Origin: Chrysopilus asiliformis
Taxonomy: Eukaryota > Arthropoda > Insecta > Diptera > Rhagionidae
NCBI GenBank assembly: GCA_964034945.1
Contig: OZ035962.1
Location: 21,423,530-21,487,529, forward strand
Direction: 5' to 3'
Length of the DNA: 64,000 bases
Shown here: positions 1 through 13,100 of the stretch, piece by piece
Position numbering within the stretch: position 1 is the first letter of the stretch
How the letters are laid out: each line of letters starts with the position of its first letter
Notes under the pieces: model-generated
Database searches by the model: none
Seen by the model: only the letters and a program-made list of their open reading frames with translations
Told to the model about the DNA's origin: nothing
Made by a program: the position numbers and the translations under genes

Positions 1-515
1 CATGTTACAGGGACGTTCGTTGTGCTCTATAGCCATCGTCAGATCTAAGAAAATCAAATTAATGATGCTCTTCTGACGGAAATATTTTGAAAGGTGGAAT
101 GAAATTAATTTAAGAAAAGTGCAGATACCTCCTTCTGAATGTGTAGCTTCATTCCAATTCAATTCACCCAGCTTGGGCATTGAATTGGGCACAGACACAA
201 GAACCAGGTATTTTGACTTCCATTGAGAACCAAAGGGAACTATCGGAGAGCAGCACATCTTAATTACGATCTCCGAATCGTTCCTCCTTAGCTTGGTTTG
301 TTCAGATCTTTGTGGAGTTGCTCTTGTTCCTATTGTTCCTCCACAGGGTAGTGGTTGGTAGTGGGGCTAAAAAGTGGGCTAAGTAGGGATCCATATAGCA
401 GACCTTTAATTCCCGGCAATAACAGCAGTCGTGCTCTGCCATCAGTCGGGGAGCATCATTTGTACTACTCGTATACTGAGAATACCATCACGACCGAAGC
501 TATTTTATATAGTAA

Positions 516-665
516 ATGTTAATCGTCTTTAATCTCTTAGGGATTCGGCAAGACGAACGAAATGAAGATGTGCTAAGCGCTGATCTGGCGGACCAAGCTG
601 TTGGAAAGTATCGCAAACAATGCAAGCGAATAAATGACTTGATGGGATTTTTATCTGTGATTTAA
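516..665 (+). CDS. Possible 3'-terminal coding exon, unidentified protein
   Basis: A short open frame ends at TAA 663-665. A pyrimidine-rich acceptor-like sequence (ending TCTCTTAG at 540) precedes it, so the real exon could begin at 541. Read from there the peptide starts IRQDERNEDVLSADLADQAV and ends NDLMGFLSVI, a mixed composition unlike the Lys/Phe/Ile-rich shadows around it. It could be the last exon of a plus-strand gene that enters from the left edge. I do not recognise the protein, and 50 codons can be open by chance. It is listed because the composition changes here and an acceptor is in place. Confidence 0.2.
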   Translation: MLIVFNLLGIRQDERNEDVLSADLADQAVGKYRKQCKRINDLMGFLSVI

Positions 666-1767
666 TCCCGAAAGGATTAGCCCTTTAACACTCGTAGATA
701 TGTTTCGGTGGTTATGGTTGCGTTGGTGTTTGGATGCGGATTATTGTCGCTGCTGAGATGCTGATGCATCTCAAGGCCGCTAAGTGGATTCGCTGGCATC
801 CGAGACGAATTTATCAGTTAAGGTGGGAAATGGGCGTGTTAAATTCTTTGAATCGTGGGAATACAATAAAACTTTTTTTTAAATGTTTTATTTTCTTGAT
901 GTGATATCTTCAGGCATTTCGAATTCGGTTTAACGGAATTATTTAAAATGGATTTATTATAGTATCGATAGTGTTCATATTACTCATTAGTTTGTCAACA
1001 ATTTAGTATTGGATTTGAAACTTGGTTGAAATTTAAGATATTAACGATTGATGGACAAAAAATTAACCACCAAGTTTCGGTGATTAAACGGCTTTTTTAA
1101 ATTCAAATATTTTCATTTGTATAGGGAAACATATAAATGTTAATCATATGTTATATATGTAGGATGATTACAGTATTTTTGGGGCTAAAAGTATGAAACC
1201 AGTGACTAACGGCAAATGAAAGAAACGTTGCTGGATTCATCGTAACAAACCCAATTTAGTCAGACGCAGAGAAAAAAAATAGTAAATCTAACTATTTTTT
1301 AATGCGGAATCGGGACTATAACTAAATTAATTAGTTTAAATTACAAAAATAGTCAATTTAACCACAAAATATAAAAATTTTACTACTGGGCAGTTAAATT
1401 TATTATAAAAAATAGTCGGTTTTGACTATATTTGTAATTGGAATTAACTATTTTAGTTATAGCCTGGATGCCCCATTATAAAATTGTTACATTTACATAG
1501 TGCAAGGCATTTAGCCTTCGGATTTTAGCTGTAATTATCTAATTTGAGATGTAAAACATATTTTTTTAAGGAAATAAATTGAAATTGAAATGATTGATGG
1601 TAAAGTTGTAGCTCTAGAGACGGTAAATTAGAAGTTATTCGCAATTTACTGTGATTTTAGGAGTCTCAGCATTATTAAAAAAATAATTATAAATAAAATC
1701 ACACAATAGGTAATGAGAATACCTTGAGTTGATGCGTCTTTCACGACAAATTTAACGGGGTTTGTAT
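666..1767. other. Gene-free AT-rich stretch
   Basis: No coding frame or structured repeat could be supported. Positions 1270-1460 are rich in short repeats of ATAGT/ACTAT around AT-rich DNA and may be a degraded repeat, but no clean ends were found. Confidence 0.4.
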
Positions 1768-2223
1768 CAGGGCTGTGGAGTCGGTAGCTCAACCTTCGAC
1801 TCCAATTTCAACTCCTGAAATTTTAGAATATCTGACTCCGACTCCAGAAAGACTAGGAGGTCTAACTCCAACTCCGACTTCTTCGGCTAAAAAAAAATCA
1901 TCAAATCACCTCAAACCCGAAATTAAACTTTTTTTTGTTGCAAAATATTGAGATTGGACCTAAACTAGAGGGACTATAAAAAAGATGACCAATGTAGGTA
2001 AAATAACTGATTTGGAGTTGGGGTCGACAAATTTTATCCAACTCCGACTCTTATGGCGTTTTAGACTGGCAATTTCCGAGCAAGATCTGTTGCAGGGCCC
2101 AAGGTATTCTTGAGCAAATCTCAAGCACCTCTACCTGGGAGTTGAGCATTTCTTAAAGCACAAGATAAAATAATTCATTCCTAAAAGAATAATTTTTTTT
2201 CCGATTCCGACTACACAGCCCTG
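1768..2223. mobile_element. hAT-like non-autonomous element (CAGGGCTGTGGAGTC type)
   Basis: The left end reads CAGGGCTGTGGAGTCGG and the right end reads CCGACTACACAGCCCTG, a near-perfect inverted pair. The inside is filled with degenerate GACTCC/GGAGTC words. The flanking octamers are GTTTGTAT and GTTTATTT, 6 of 8 identical, as expected for an aged 8-bp target-site duplication. Elements with this end and ACTCCGACTCC interior are widespread in animal genomes. The CAGGG end and 8-bp duplication fit hAT. It has no coding capacity. Confidence 0.6.
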
Positions 2224-5200
2224 GTTTATTTCATATTCCTACGGTTACTGGATTCTAAAGCTATCGTAGTTTTTTGCCAAATTTTATGTCTTCAGCTCAA
2301 TGCCATGGACAGTTGTTTCGCTCACTAACATACGATGTTACGAAGAAGAGATAAAAATCAATTGTTTATTGTTCACACTGTGGTTTTCATGTGTTGTGCT
2401 GTTCACAAAACCTAATATACTCTGATATTAAATTTGTACCTACTCTTGAAAGTGTTATTCACGAAAAAAAAGATAAACACTAACGTAATTTTGAAATAGC
2501 CGATAGATATAATAAACATATTTAAAATCACCTTTTTTGTAGCGGTTATTCTAATAGTGATGTATTTTTTGTAACAGCTCCTCGAAATTGATATTCAAAC
2601 AAGAATCCTTAATGCTTATATACGAATATAAATCTATTTAATTGGTACTCTGTATAATTAAAAATGAATTTCATTCACTTAACGCATTAAAAACCACTTA
2701 AAATCATTTAGCAGAATTGACGAACCTTTTAATTAACACGTAAAGTGGCGTTTCGATTTTCTCTTTTTTATCACAAACATCTCGAGAATATAAAAAAAGT
2801 ACGATGAGAATTAATTTGAAATTCTTTTTGTATAGTGACAACAAAGCATTTAAAACACGTGCCAAACGGGTAGACAACTCAATCTTTCACACATTCCAGA
2901 TTAGTTAATCCACTCACGTGATACTCGTATTATACTTTCAAGATATTCTACACGCTTTAACGGAGGATGACACTGTTCACTTCTTATTACGTCCACTGAA
3001 GCCCATTCGAATTTACACAATGCTATGTTCACCTGTTATTAGCCGATGCCCGAACTATTCAGGTATAAAAATTTCGAATCAAGTTCATTCGGTGAAATTT
3101 AATAGCAAAAACAGTACATTGTGCACCTCGGCAAAAACTCACTATCGCGAATCAAGAAAGTCAGCAGCCGCAGAAAAGCAGAGTCTCCTACTATCATCCG
3201 ACTGGTAGGGTAGGTGTTTCATAAAACAGCATAATCGAAATAGATAGCAAGCGGGAATTGAATTGCTGGCCCCCAATGCACAGGAAACAACACTTGTTAC
3301 ATGTCACCTGTAATTAGGTACAAACTCCGCTAACCACTTGTTTTGTTTGTAAACAGAAACACTGCAATAAGAACCGTGACTTGTCCACTTGCATTAATCG
3401 AAACTATTCCATAGACAGATTACTGGAATCGGCACATTGCACTGTGCACCACCATCAGCATTCTTTTTATTCTAACGTGGAAAACGACTAGTGGTCTTTC
3501 TTAACGTTTTCGACAGAGGCGAAATTTTAAAAACAGGTGAAAGAACGACCTTTAGCGACCTAGTACAGAACAATCTGTTGAAACCGTCCACCCGCAAGAA
3601 AGTCCCAGCTAAGACTAAACTGAATGCCTCTGAGTCTGCCAAACAAACCTTCCATTTGGATCTGTTTCTGTATCCTACAATTTTCCCAGCTTCGCTACCT
3701 CGATGGTTGAGCATAGAGAAAACGTAGAGAAATAAGTGAAAAATTCACTTGGCCAAGATGACGGTAATCCCGTGCTCAGTGGTTCATTCCCGTGAATTGT
3801 CAGATGAGATACAACGCGAGATGTGATCAAATTTGATGCTAATACGCGGATGCTGGGGATCCTAGCCGGCAAAACACGCATAGATGAACAAAGTGAATTT
3901 AAAAGCGGAAATTCCACATGTTTCATTCCAAATCTTACTGTACGAATGATAGGTGGATTAACGGAAACCTCAGTAGCCAATATGTACAACGAAAATCTTA
4001 CTATTTATTTTTACTCTATACTTTATTTTCGATGTAGTGAATATAATCCAATGCCGTCTCCTTAATCTGGCACCTGGCGTCGGACATTTGGCATGCCTAA
4101 TCTTGACTTTGTTGGTTATTCGCATCTACTTTTAAATTGGAAAACTTGCTATTTAAAGATAATTTATAAATAAAAATAGTAGAAAATTCTGAATCACAAT
4201 ATTTTGATGTTGCACTGAGAAAAAAGGGCCGATTTTCGTTTATTTGAGAGAGCCAAACTTTCTCTCTGCCAACCAAACTTTCCAAAGTCTGTCGCTGTAG
4301 CCCATCCATAATCTCCGCAGCAGTAATCTAAGAAATGGTTTGATTTTTTTGCTAAAACAAACAAACCGTTTGAATATTAGAATGAAATGGCAAATTTTAG
4401 AAAAGTTCAACCTCTGGAGGGATATCAGTTTTGTTCCTGGAACCAAACTTGCCCTATAAAGATCAATCTCTTTCGGGATTACTGCTAGGAACGAAACCGA
4501 AAAAAACATTTTTCGTCCGACAGATAAACAAGTTTTTACGTGAGGGTCAAACGTGGATTAAGAAGGTAAACTATATAGTGTTTTAATTAAAAAATTGCCA
4601 TTTTTTCGTTGAGAGTTCTAGAAAAAATCAAGTGTAAGGAACCGTCAGATAATTTTTTTTTGTTTAAAAAAAATTATAACGGTAACTTAACGGTTCCGTA
4701 AATGTTGTACATTCTATATTTACAAAATTTCGACTTTTATTTCTTATAAGTTGATCAGATGAAAATTGCAGAAATTATGTGAAATGCCGACGATTATAAC
4801 TTGAATATTTAATTGCAATTTTCTTGAAACAACGTTTCCAAGATCGGTGACCGCGATTATTCAATACCATTCAACTGACTTTTTTTTGAAATTTTGCATA
4901 CACTTTAGTTTATCTAGTCCTGGGCCAAAGTTTTTTTTTTTAATTTACATTTTTTACTGTCAAATTTTTACCATAAAATCGATACCAAAGTTTAGGTAGT
5001 AGTTCAAGTAGTATCAGATCATAAAAAACTATGTGTCAAATTGACGCTGCACTATTGCGGATAGAGCTGATTTCGGCGGATGTTGCGCCAGTCACTGGCG
5101 CCAGTTGATCGTCACGATTAAAAAATCACGCACACATGCTCAACAATAGCGATGCAATTGTAGTGGGTACATAATACCTGGTGAATTTTTCCCAACATGG

Positions 5201-5867
5201 AACTCAGCTTTCATTGATATCAAAAGAATGTAATTTTTGTTGTTTTTTAGATTAAATTTAAAAAGGGTATCTCACCTAGAAATAATTTACACAATTCTTT
5301 GTTTTTTTTAAATTCCCCTCCAATAATTTTGCAAATGCCTGAGTGATGAATGCATATCGATCGATTTAATGGTAATGGTTAAGGATATTTTAATATGATG
5401 ACTGACTCCTGACAGGATTTGGATGCTAACTCTTCAGTCTCGTTTTATTATAATTATTACATCTTTACAATATCGCACGTTCTACTGGGGGTAAACACAC
5501 TTCAACGTAATTTGTAAAGCTATATACGGGGAGAATAAAAAATATGGAAAGGATAAAAAAAATAAAATGAAGGATTTTTTATTCCTTTGAATTTCTGCCA
5601 TTAGGGAAATATACGAAAACGCTTGTTATAATTCATCTCTCCGTATACTTTTCCCTTTGGCTTTAAAGAATAACTTAATTTAAAGTGTGCTCATCGTTTT
5701 CTTAATTAAAAATGTGTAATTTTCATTAAATGTGATATACAATATTTTGAACAATTCTGCGAATTTTTTTACTTGCAAAAACGTAGTATAATAACGTATT
5801 GTGATCATGAAAACTTTTGACATCTTATTTTTGCCGAAAAAATATTTCCCAAGCACTCCCGATTCGA
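2224..5867. other. Gene-poor stretch
   Basis: Short open frames occur on both strands around 2.9-4.1 kb, but they overlap each other antisense, several begin at non-ATG codons, and none resembles a known family. Positions 3000-4000 are somewhat less AT-rich than the surroundings and could be regulatory. I see no supported gene. Confidence 0.4.
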
Positions 5868-5937
5868 TTTGGTGTAAATCTAACTCCATTTGGTGTAAAT
5901 CTAACTCCATTTGGTGTAAATCTAACTCCATTTGGTG
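5868..5937. repeat. 21-bp tandem repeat, about 3.3 copies
   Basis: Three exact copies of a 21-bp unit beginning TTTGGTGTAAATC lie head to tail at 5868-5888, 5889-5909 and 5910-5930. A partial fourth copy (TTTGGTG) follows. Because 21 is a multiple of three, the antisense frame reads as a heptapeptide repeat (MELDLHQ), which looks like an artefact of the period. Confidence 0.9.
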
Positions 5938-6239
5938 AAAAACTGATAAATTTTTCAGGCATTAAATTTTATTCAATTTGGGTTACTAAATAGATAAATT
6001 GTGTAGATAGTATTGCTGTTATCTCCAATTTCAGATGAATTAAACAGTTTTTATTTTTTTGGATATACAAAAACTTTCATCCAGCTTTGCAGAGTTAAAA
6101 AAAAGAAAAAAAAACACATTTGAATTTAGAATTTTAACAATTTTTTATGAAATTGAGTTCAATCGCCAATCTTTTCTGTGTGAACAAGGGGCATTTCATT
6201 AAAAAAATCTTCAAAATTTAATACAGTTACGTTTTTTGT

Positions 6240-6632
6240 AAATGGCTCGGCTAAATTCTTGAACGGGCAAAATTGGACCATTCCTTCCCTCCTCCTCCAT
6301 ACAAACAAAGCAGTTTTCTTGAAAACGGCGAGTCATATTGAAAAAATTATTAAGGTAAAAAGTGTTTAGAATAGGATTTTACATCACTTATCCATACATC
6401 AAAATCCAATCGAACCACTCTTTTGCCCAAATCTCCTATACAAATAGATTTTTTAAAATCATCATTTTGTCTGTCATCATATGGAGTATTTGACGATTGG
6501 CTCCTGGCAATTGTAGCTTTTCTACGTATATTTAACGGTTCTCGCAACATTGGAAAAAAATATTATTTTTTACATATTTTTTCCGAAACTAATTATTGCA
6601 GAGGAAAGTTTTGTATTGATCACAACTGATAT
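6240..6632 (-). repeat. Copy of dispersed repeat superfamily (ATATCAGTTGTG end)
   Basis: Read on the minus strand it begins ATATCAGTTGTGATCAA at 6632, then CTCTGCAATAATTAG, and continues into blocks shared with other copies: a CGAACCACTC/CCATACA segment and a CTTGAAAACGG segment. The same start occurs at 38836 and 61801 on the plus strand. No coding capacity and no clear target-site duplication were seen. The class of element is unknown. Confidence 0.6.
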
Positions 6633-8176
6633 ATTTGTCTATGAAATTTGAATACGGTTATTCGCATAGATTTTGAATATTGTATGTGGACTTATTTAAC
6701 TTTCAGTCAATAGTTTTGTAAGTTTTGTTGAAATAGCATGTGTAGGAAATAATGAAAAGCATTTTCAAACGTATTTCTTTTTGTTTTTGTATGATATACG
6801 AAATTGAGGCGAGAGATATATGGCCTATCGGAAAGGCGCGCAGTCATAATTATACCCTCGAGGGTGCGTTCTGAAACTGAACGCTATAACAAGGTATCAT
6901 TTATTATAACTATCTAGGCTTTTTCCATCTTCCTTTTTTCGTAAATATGCATTTATGTGTATACGTAAATGCGGCCAACTATAAGGTAAAGGGAATTTCT
7001 ATATGGTAGATATAAAATCCGTATAGTATTCTGTTATGTTACATTATGATATGTTACGGAACAGCATAACAACAGATCATAGTATTTAGTTTAGAGTTAT
7101 AGACATAAGTTCGTTTGTAATATGGTCCTTATACTCAATTCACGTTGATATGAATATGTATATTGGCATGAATACAGAATATGTTCAACGCCATAATAGT
7201 ATAGTATTAGAAGAATGGGAAGCACAAGTGATTGGATTCAAATTTTATTTCCCCTCACGTCCTTCACATTCATCATTTCATTGTTTGGGGGTTGGGGATT
7301 GGGTATTCGGTATATGCAAGGAAAAATTCTAACAAGAACCAGAAACTCCACCGGGTCAGGCCGGAGATTCAATGTTGCAATGGTGCCATGAGATTTGTTT
7401 GACATGTGGGAGATACATATCACCATAAGTAAATAAATGCATTGAAAATCATTCTACTATATAATAATCTATAGCAACGAACACATATTAATTCTTCCAA
7501 TTTTAAATCCATTCGTTTTCCATATCAAATCATCCACGAGTAAATCTTGTTTCTTTCATACTCAAAAAATAACATAGAGTGAATATATTTTAGTATTTCG
7601 CTTCAAGACAAAATTGAGTACAATTAATTTTCAAACTTTTAAATCAGACGTACTAACAAGCATTTATTTGCAATCGATCCAATACCTAGAATGTATCTTG
7701 AATTCAATAATAAGTTTGACTCCATTTCGAATTAAATATTTCGTTAAATTAAAACTTAAGATTTAAAATTACGTTAAAAGGCGTTTTATTATAGTAGAGT
7801 GTTTTTTTCGAACTAATTTATCAATATATAAACCGGAATTTTCCATAATGAATATATTTCTTTACTCAAGGAATTTTAAGGTGAAGTTCCATAGCGGTAT
7901 TGCGAAAATTGGCCTTCTTTAGTTCTTGTTCTTACCTTTTGCCACGATGTGCCAAATCTTGTGTGCTTTGATATCTTATAGAATAAATTCATAAATTTTA
8001 AATAAACCTGAACTTTTTAATGAAAAAACGAAATGCCATCAAAGATCAAGTCTCCTCAATTGATGGTAGATTTGATCCTTCCGTCTGGGAGACTTGATCC
8101 CGTGGGATCAAATCTTTCTGTATAAATAAAATCGAGAGTAATTCAACAAAATAGTGTTTCGTCACTCATAACAATT
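6633..8176. other. Gene-free stretch
   Basis: Only short AT-rich open frames are present. Small inverted words such as GATCAAGTCTCC and GGAGACTTGATC occur at about 8040-8110, suggesting a small degraded foldback. No gene is supported. Confidence 0.35.
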
Positions 8177-8562
8177 AAACATAACAAAAGCTATAATTGC
8201 CTATCTGGCAATCATTGGAGACCCGTATGGTGATATTCGTATCAAAATTGGAACAGTTGTACCAAAATTCCACTTTGAAGTCAAACTTTCCAATAAGATT
8301 TTTTAAAATTTATTCCAATTGGATTTTTATGTATGGGAGTTTTATGTAGAATCCTATCCTAAATAACTTTTGTTCTTGGACTTTTTTGATAAGATGCACC
8401 GTTTTTGAGATATTCGCAAAAATCGTTTTCGTTCGTATGGGGGGTACCCCCCCTAATGGTCCATTTTTGCCCATTAACGAACTTAGCCTCGCATTTTACG
8501 AAAAACGGATCCACGCAAAATTTCAAGTCTCTAGCTCAATCCGTGCGCCCGCAATCCGCGCC

Positions 8563-8608
<46 letters not shown>

Positions 8609-9521
8609 GGACAGACGGACAGACGGACAGACGGACAGACGGACAGACAGACAGACGGACAGACGGACGGACATGCTAAATTCAACTTTTTTCATCATTC
8701 TAAACACACTGGTGTAATTCATTTTTGTGTGTGATGACGGGATCTTGGCGTTACAAACGGTAAGGCAAAGTTAATATACCCTTTGGTTTCACCATACGGG
8801 TATAAAAAGGAATATAATAATAGGAGCATAAATATTTTTCTCTAAAAAGCTAGTAAGTCCGAACAAAAAGTTAAAGTTTTACTTCGCAAAAAAATTAAAA
8901 TACAGGTGACCTCCACGAAAATTTTTGTATAACGCGGAACATTCATTTTTATACCCGTATGGTGAAACCAAAGGGTATATTAACTTTGCCTTACCGTTTG
9001 TAACGCCAAGATCCCGTCATCACACACAAAAATGAATTACACCAGTGTGTTTAGAATGATAAAAATAATTAATTTCTGCATGTCCGTCCGTCTGTCCGTC
9101 CGTCTTTCCGTCTGTCTGTCTGTCCGTCTGTCTGTGGCGCGGATTGCGGGCGCACGGATTGAGCTAGAGACTTGAAAGTTTGCACAGATCCGTTTTTCAT
9201 AAAATGCGAGGCTAAGTTCGTTAATGGGCAAAAATGGACCATTAGGGGGGGTACCCCCCATACGAACGAAAACGGTTTTTGTGAATATCTCGAAAACGGT
9301 GCATCTTATCAAAAAAGTCCAAGAACAAAAGTTATTTAGGATATGATTCTACATAAAACTCCCATACATCAAAATCCGATTGGAATAAATTTTAAAAAAT
9401 CTTATTGGAAAGTTTGACTTCAAAGTGGAATTTTGGTAAAGCTGTTCGAATTTTGATACGAATATCACCATACGGGTCTCCAATGATTGCTAGATTGGCA
9501 ATTATAGCTTTTGTTATGTTT
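8177..9521. repeat. 1.35-kb foldback: two inverted repeat arms of about 0.6 kb
   Basis: The left arm (8177-8808) and right arm (8946-9521) are highly similar reverse complements around a 137-bp loop. The outermost bases read AAACATAACAAAAGC on the left and GCTTTTGTTATGTTT on the right. The innermost read ATACGGGTATAAAAA on the left and TTTTTATACCCGTAT on the right. The arms differ mainly in GACA/GACG microsatellite length, about 110 bp left and 55 bp right. Each arm also shows the TCTAGCTCAATCC, GGGGGGTACCCC and ATATTCG(C) blocks that link it to the dispersed superfamily at 18.9 kb. A transcript across it would fold into a long hairpin. Confidence 0.85.
8563..8673. repeat. GACA/GACG microsatellite
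   Basis: About 27 tetranucleotide units, first ACAG repeats, then a mixture with ACGG. All three plus-strand frames stay open, which produces a spurious DRQTDRQT reading. The right arm of the foldback holds a shorter, more decayed counterpart at about 9081-9135. Confidence 0.95.
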
Positions 9522-9588
9522 TCCACAATTGTTGAAGCAGCGTCATTCCGGGGAAAATAGCGTCGATAGGCAGAAGTGGTCCATGTTT

Positions 9589-10129
9589 GGTAGGGTGAAG
9601 TGGTCCACCCTGTCAATGTCATATTTCGTGTTTTCAAGTTTTTTTATGAGTTATTTAGAGTGTTTCAAATCGTGGCCGAAAATCGATGCGAAGCTCGATT
9701 ATAACTCTCCCGAAAATCGAGCTGAATTAGAGAAGCAGAAAAAGCCGCCGGAAAGCGACGCTTAACAACTACACCGAAGAAACTAACACCAAAACAGACC
9801 AAACGCTCATTTGTTACTTTCGAATAAACCATATTTTCAATCAAACTTCATTATTATATTTTTATTTGTCATTTATTTTTATGTTTTTGCGATTTCTGGA
9901 AAAATTTTGTGGGTGGGCCACTTCTCCCTAACATTTTTAAAAAATCGAAAAATCAAAGTTTTCGATAAATGCCTCAAAATTAAATTTAATGTCAAAAAGT
10001 TGACAATCTGTGATTGAAGAAAGTTAGCTTAGGTCCTGCGCTTGCGATTTAACTATCTTATCATGCAAAAATTCCAATTTTTGACCATTTTATGGCCAAT
10101 AATAAAAACGTGGACCACTTTATCCTACC
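9589..10129. mobile_element. Non-autonomous DNA element with 20-bp inverted ends
   Basis: The left end GGTAGGGTGAAGTGGTCCAC (9589-9608) pairs with the right end GTGGACCACTTTATCCTACC (10110-10129), 18 of 20 identical. There is no convincing target-site duplication, so the true ends may lie a few bases away. An open frame overlapping the left part is not recognisable as a transposase. Confidence 0.5.
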
Positions 10130-13100
10130 TGATCCTACCATTCTAACATTGTGTTTTGTTGTTTATGGTGCGAGCTTAACAGCACTAAAATTCAACTTTT
10201 TTGAAGTTTATCGCAGCTTACCGGAGTTATGAAAAGTTAATATAGCTCAGTCGGAAACACAAAATTATAGTATCTATACCATGAGTTCTGCTTATAAACT
10301 GATATTGCTGTTGAAGTTGCATCGTCTGTGACAAATGCGTTCGCAACCTGGCTGGCAACCAAGTTACTCGTCTATGGCTCGCTTTAGAGATACCCGATAT
10401 ACAATCACCGGGCTAAAGGGTATGCAAAAAAAGATCGATATATGCTGTTAGAAGCAATATGTAATCAAAAATTGTCAATTTGTTCATTATTTACTGTTGT
10501 TAAATTCAAATCCTAATCAGTTTACAGAAATTTTCTTTATTTTGCTAAACATATTTTCTATTATATCAATTAAAAAACGAATATATGGAGCCATTTATTA
10601 TCTGTAAAAGAAATAAGAATTCGGCGACTAAGTGTGATTAGTTTAGACCATTTATAGAAAATATTGATTGCGGCTAGTAATAAATAAACCTATAACTAAA
10701 AATATTGAAACGGTCGTCTTAATTGACAAAAAACATAATCCTGCCATATATTACACAAGTTCGATCGCAACGAGTTTTGTTCATCTACATGTAAATTGTT
10801 TATATTTTCTGTGCGCAGTTGATTCGTATTGGATGTAGCAGCTGAAGTTATCTCATTAGCATCAATTAAAAGCAAATCGTGTCTCAGGTGGATTAGCTTT
10901 TCACAACTGGGACTGAGAACTAATGGAGATACTTGCAGTAGGTACCTGTTACCTGGTCGTCGATTTGGTACAATATGCAATATGCACCCTTGGGGCAATG
11001 TCTATCGTTTACTAATGAAAGTGTCTCGTATTTTGTTATTCATTGAGCAAATTGACTTGGTTGCGCGGCCGGCGTCAGGGATGACGACTGCATTACAAAA
11101 CTGAGCTGTGATGCAATTCACATCCCAAAGGAGACGTCAGCCATATATTCCCCATTTTTTTTACTTGCTGTTCTGGAGGCATTCATTTGAAAAAAGGTAA
11201 AAAGGATTTTTAAAGCGGTTACCTTTTTACTTCTACTGCTGTGGGATAACTGAACAAATTACAAATTAACGGCAATGGCTCCCAAACTGGTATACAACTT
11301 GTGACCTTTCATGACATTTTTTTAATGAATTGCAATTATATTTCAATTATGACTTGCCTCCCTATTAAAAAGTGAAAATTGTTGAGTTTGCCCTTGCTCT
11401 TTTAATTCGTTTTGGTTGGATTCAAATTAATTTTATTTGATTTATAATGAAATTAAATGTTTTTTTTACATCTGTGACATGGCAACTTTTACTACGCATC
11501 TTGACGAAAAATTGCATTGCCTGCGTGTTGCAATGTTTGATGGCCCCTGCAACCCAGAAAACTTCGCAGCTTTTGAGTAAGCCGCAGTATTTTCAAATAC
11601 TACGTAACCGAAAAAGCAGCACCGTTAATGAATACTAAAACTAAAAAAGTAAAAGTAGCAATGTATGATCCCAGCATAAAATATTTCTTTACGAATTTTC
11701 TTTAAAGTTTTCGCTATTCTGAACACGAGTTAAATCGAAATTTTCCAACTCCTTTAAAATATGTGTGAAAAAATCGTATCTTTTTGTACACTTATGTTGA
11801 GTTTAAAAGAAAATTATTTTTCTGGCATACAGTTCAGAAAAAACCTGTACAAAAATTCAAGCGTTTGCAACATTTCACATCTGAATGCTGCTATCGTCAG
11901 TTGCATGTAATATAATTTAATGGATTTATTAAATTTTTCGCGATGTTTCATGCTCATTGCTAAAATTAAAGCATGGCACGTAATGGAAGGCCACTTGAAC
12001 TGAAACATGGCGTTAATTAAAAACACCCGAAAACCAAGAGTTAACAATTTTTCCTCTTGAATGTCACGAACCACCAGCACACTCACAGGAAAGGGTTTTC
12101 ACATTTCTGTAAAATTAAACAGAACGAAAGTATTCGGATGCAATTCAAATCATTCGCTGGTCTGTAAAAAAATCTACCATGAATTTATAACTCTTCGTGT
12201 CTGCCTCCTGTTTTCAGTCAGATGTTTAAATTGTGCAAAAATATTAAATCCCCGAGGAAAATAATCGGAAAAAGCTCTGAACATCGTAAGAAAATTTATG
12301 CTAAGTTTGTTTTGAATTTATCGCGCGAAATCCGCCTATTTTAGGACGTTTTTCACCAATTGGCGTAAGGTTTTCTTTAAATTTAAGTGGTAAGAATCTA
12401 CACCTTCACTGTGCAAATAAAACAGTATGTTGAGAGTTTCCTGAAATCGTAGTAACGAAAAAAATGTGGAGACACATAGTATTTGGAATATAATTTTATA
12501 TAAATTCTACATACATCAAGATTCAATTGTCATAAATTTTACTCATCTTTCTTTTCACGCCATTTCTTCAAAAATATTTCATCAACATAAATAAATTTAA
12601 TATTGTCGATTAACCGGTAACCAAATACTTACGTAAATCGCCAAAGTTAATGGATTTGACCTCAAATAAAGGAATTACGCTTTTTACAGACTAATCTGAT
12701 ATTCAGGTGTTAAGTCATTGGTTGGTTTATTGTGTGTGTTGAATGTATAATATTGCTTTTTCGGATATCGACTTGGTAAATATAAAGATTCTAGTGCATC
12801 CAGTTCAGAGAAGGCAACACCTACATTTTTAACCAGAATAGCCGAAAAATTTAAACACCGAATATTTGCAACGAGTTTTTCATTTGGAATATCTTTTATG
12901 TCTGATAATTATCATTAAAATGTGGTCAAAGGTCGGATGAAGCCGCAAAAAGATGCATTTTGATTCTGTCGGCATGCCGAATTTTTACATCTTTGTGCAT
13001 TTCGAGAGTTTTTTTTAAAGGGAATTCTTGGATACCATTGAAGCTCATTGGAGGCGTACCATACTAAATTGGTTTCTAACCTTTAGCCCTCACGTTGCGA

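Noticed and set aside
5680..5931. Antisense frame with MELDLHQ repeats
   Set aside because: The peptide repeat reflects a 21-bp tandem repeat of non-coding appearance, and the rest of the frame is AT-rich noise.
8386..8734. Open frames reading DRQTDRQTD across 8.4-8.7 kb
   Set aside because: They are made by the GACA microsatellite, which has no stop in any of these frames.
9511..9765. 84-codon frame with a polar C-terminal part
   Set aside because: It straddles the end of the foldback and the start of an inverted-repeat element, so it is composite by position. No domain was recognised.
10696..11104. Overlapping sense (91 codon) and antisense (100 codon) frames
   Set aside because: They overlap each other, and neither shows a recognisable domain. 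At least one must be spurious and probably both are.
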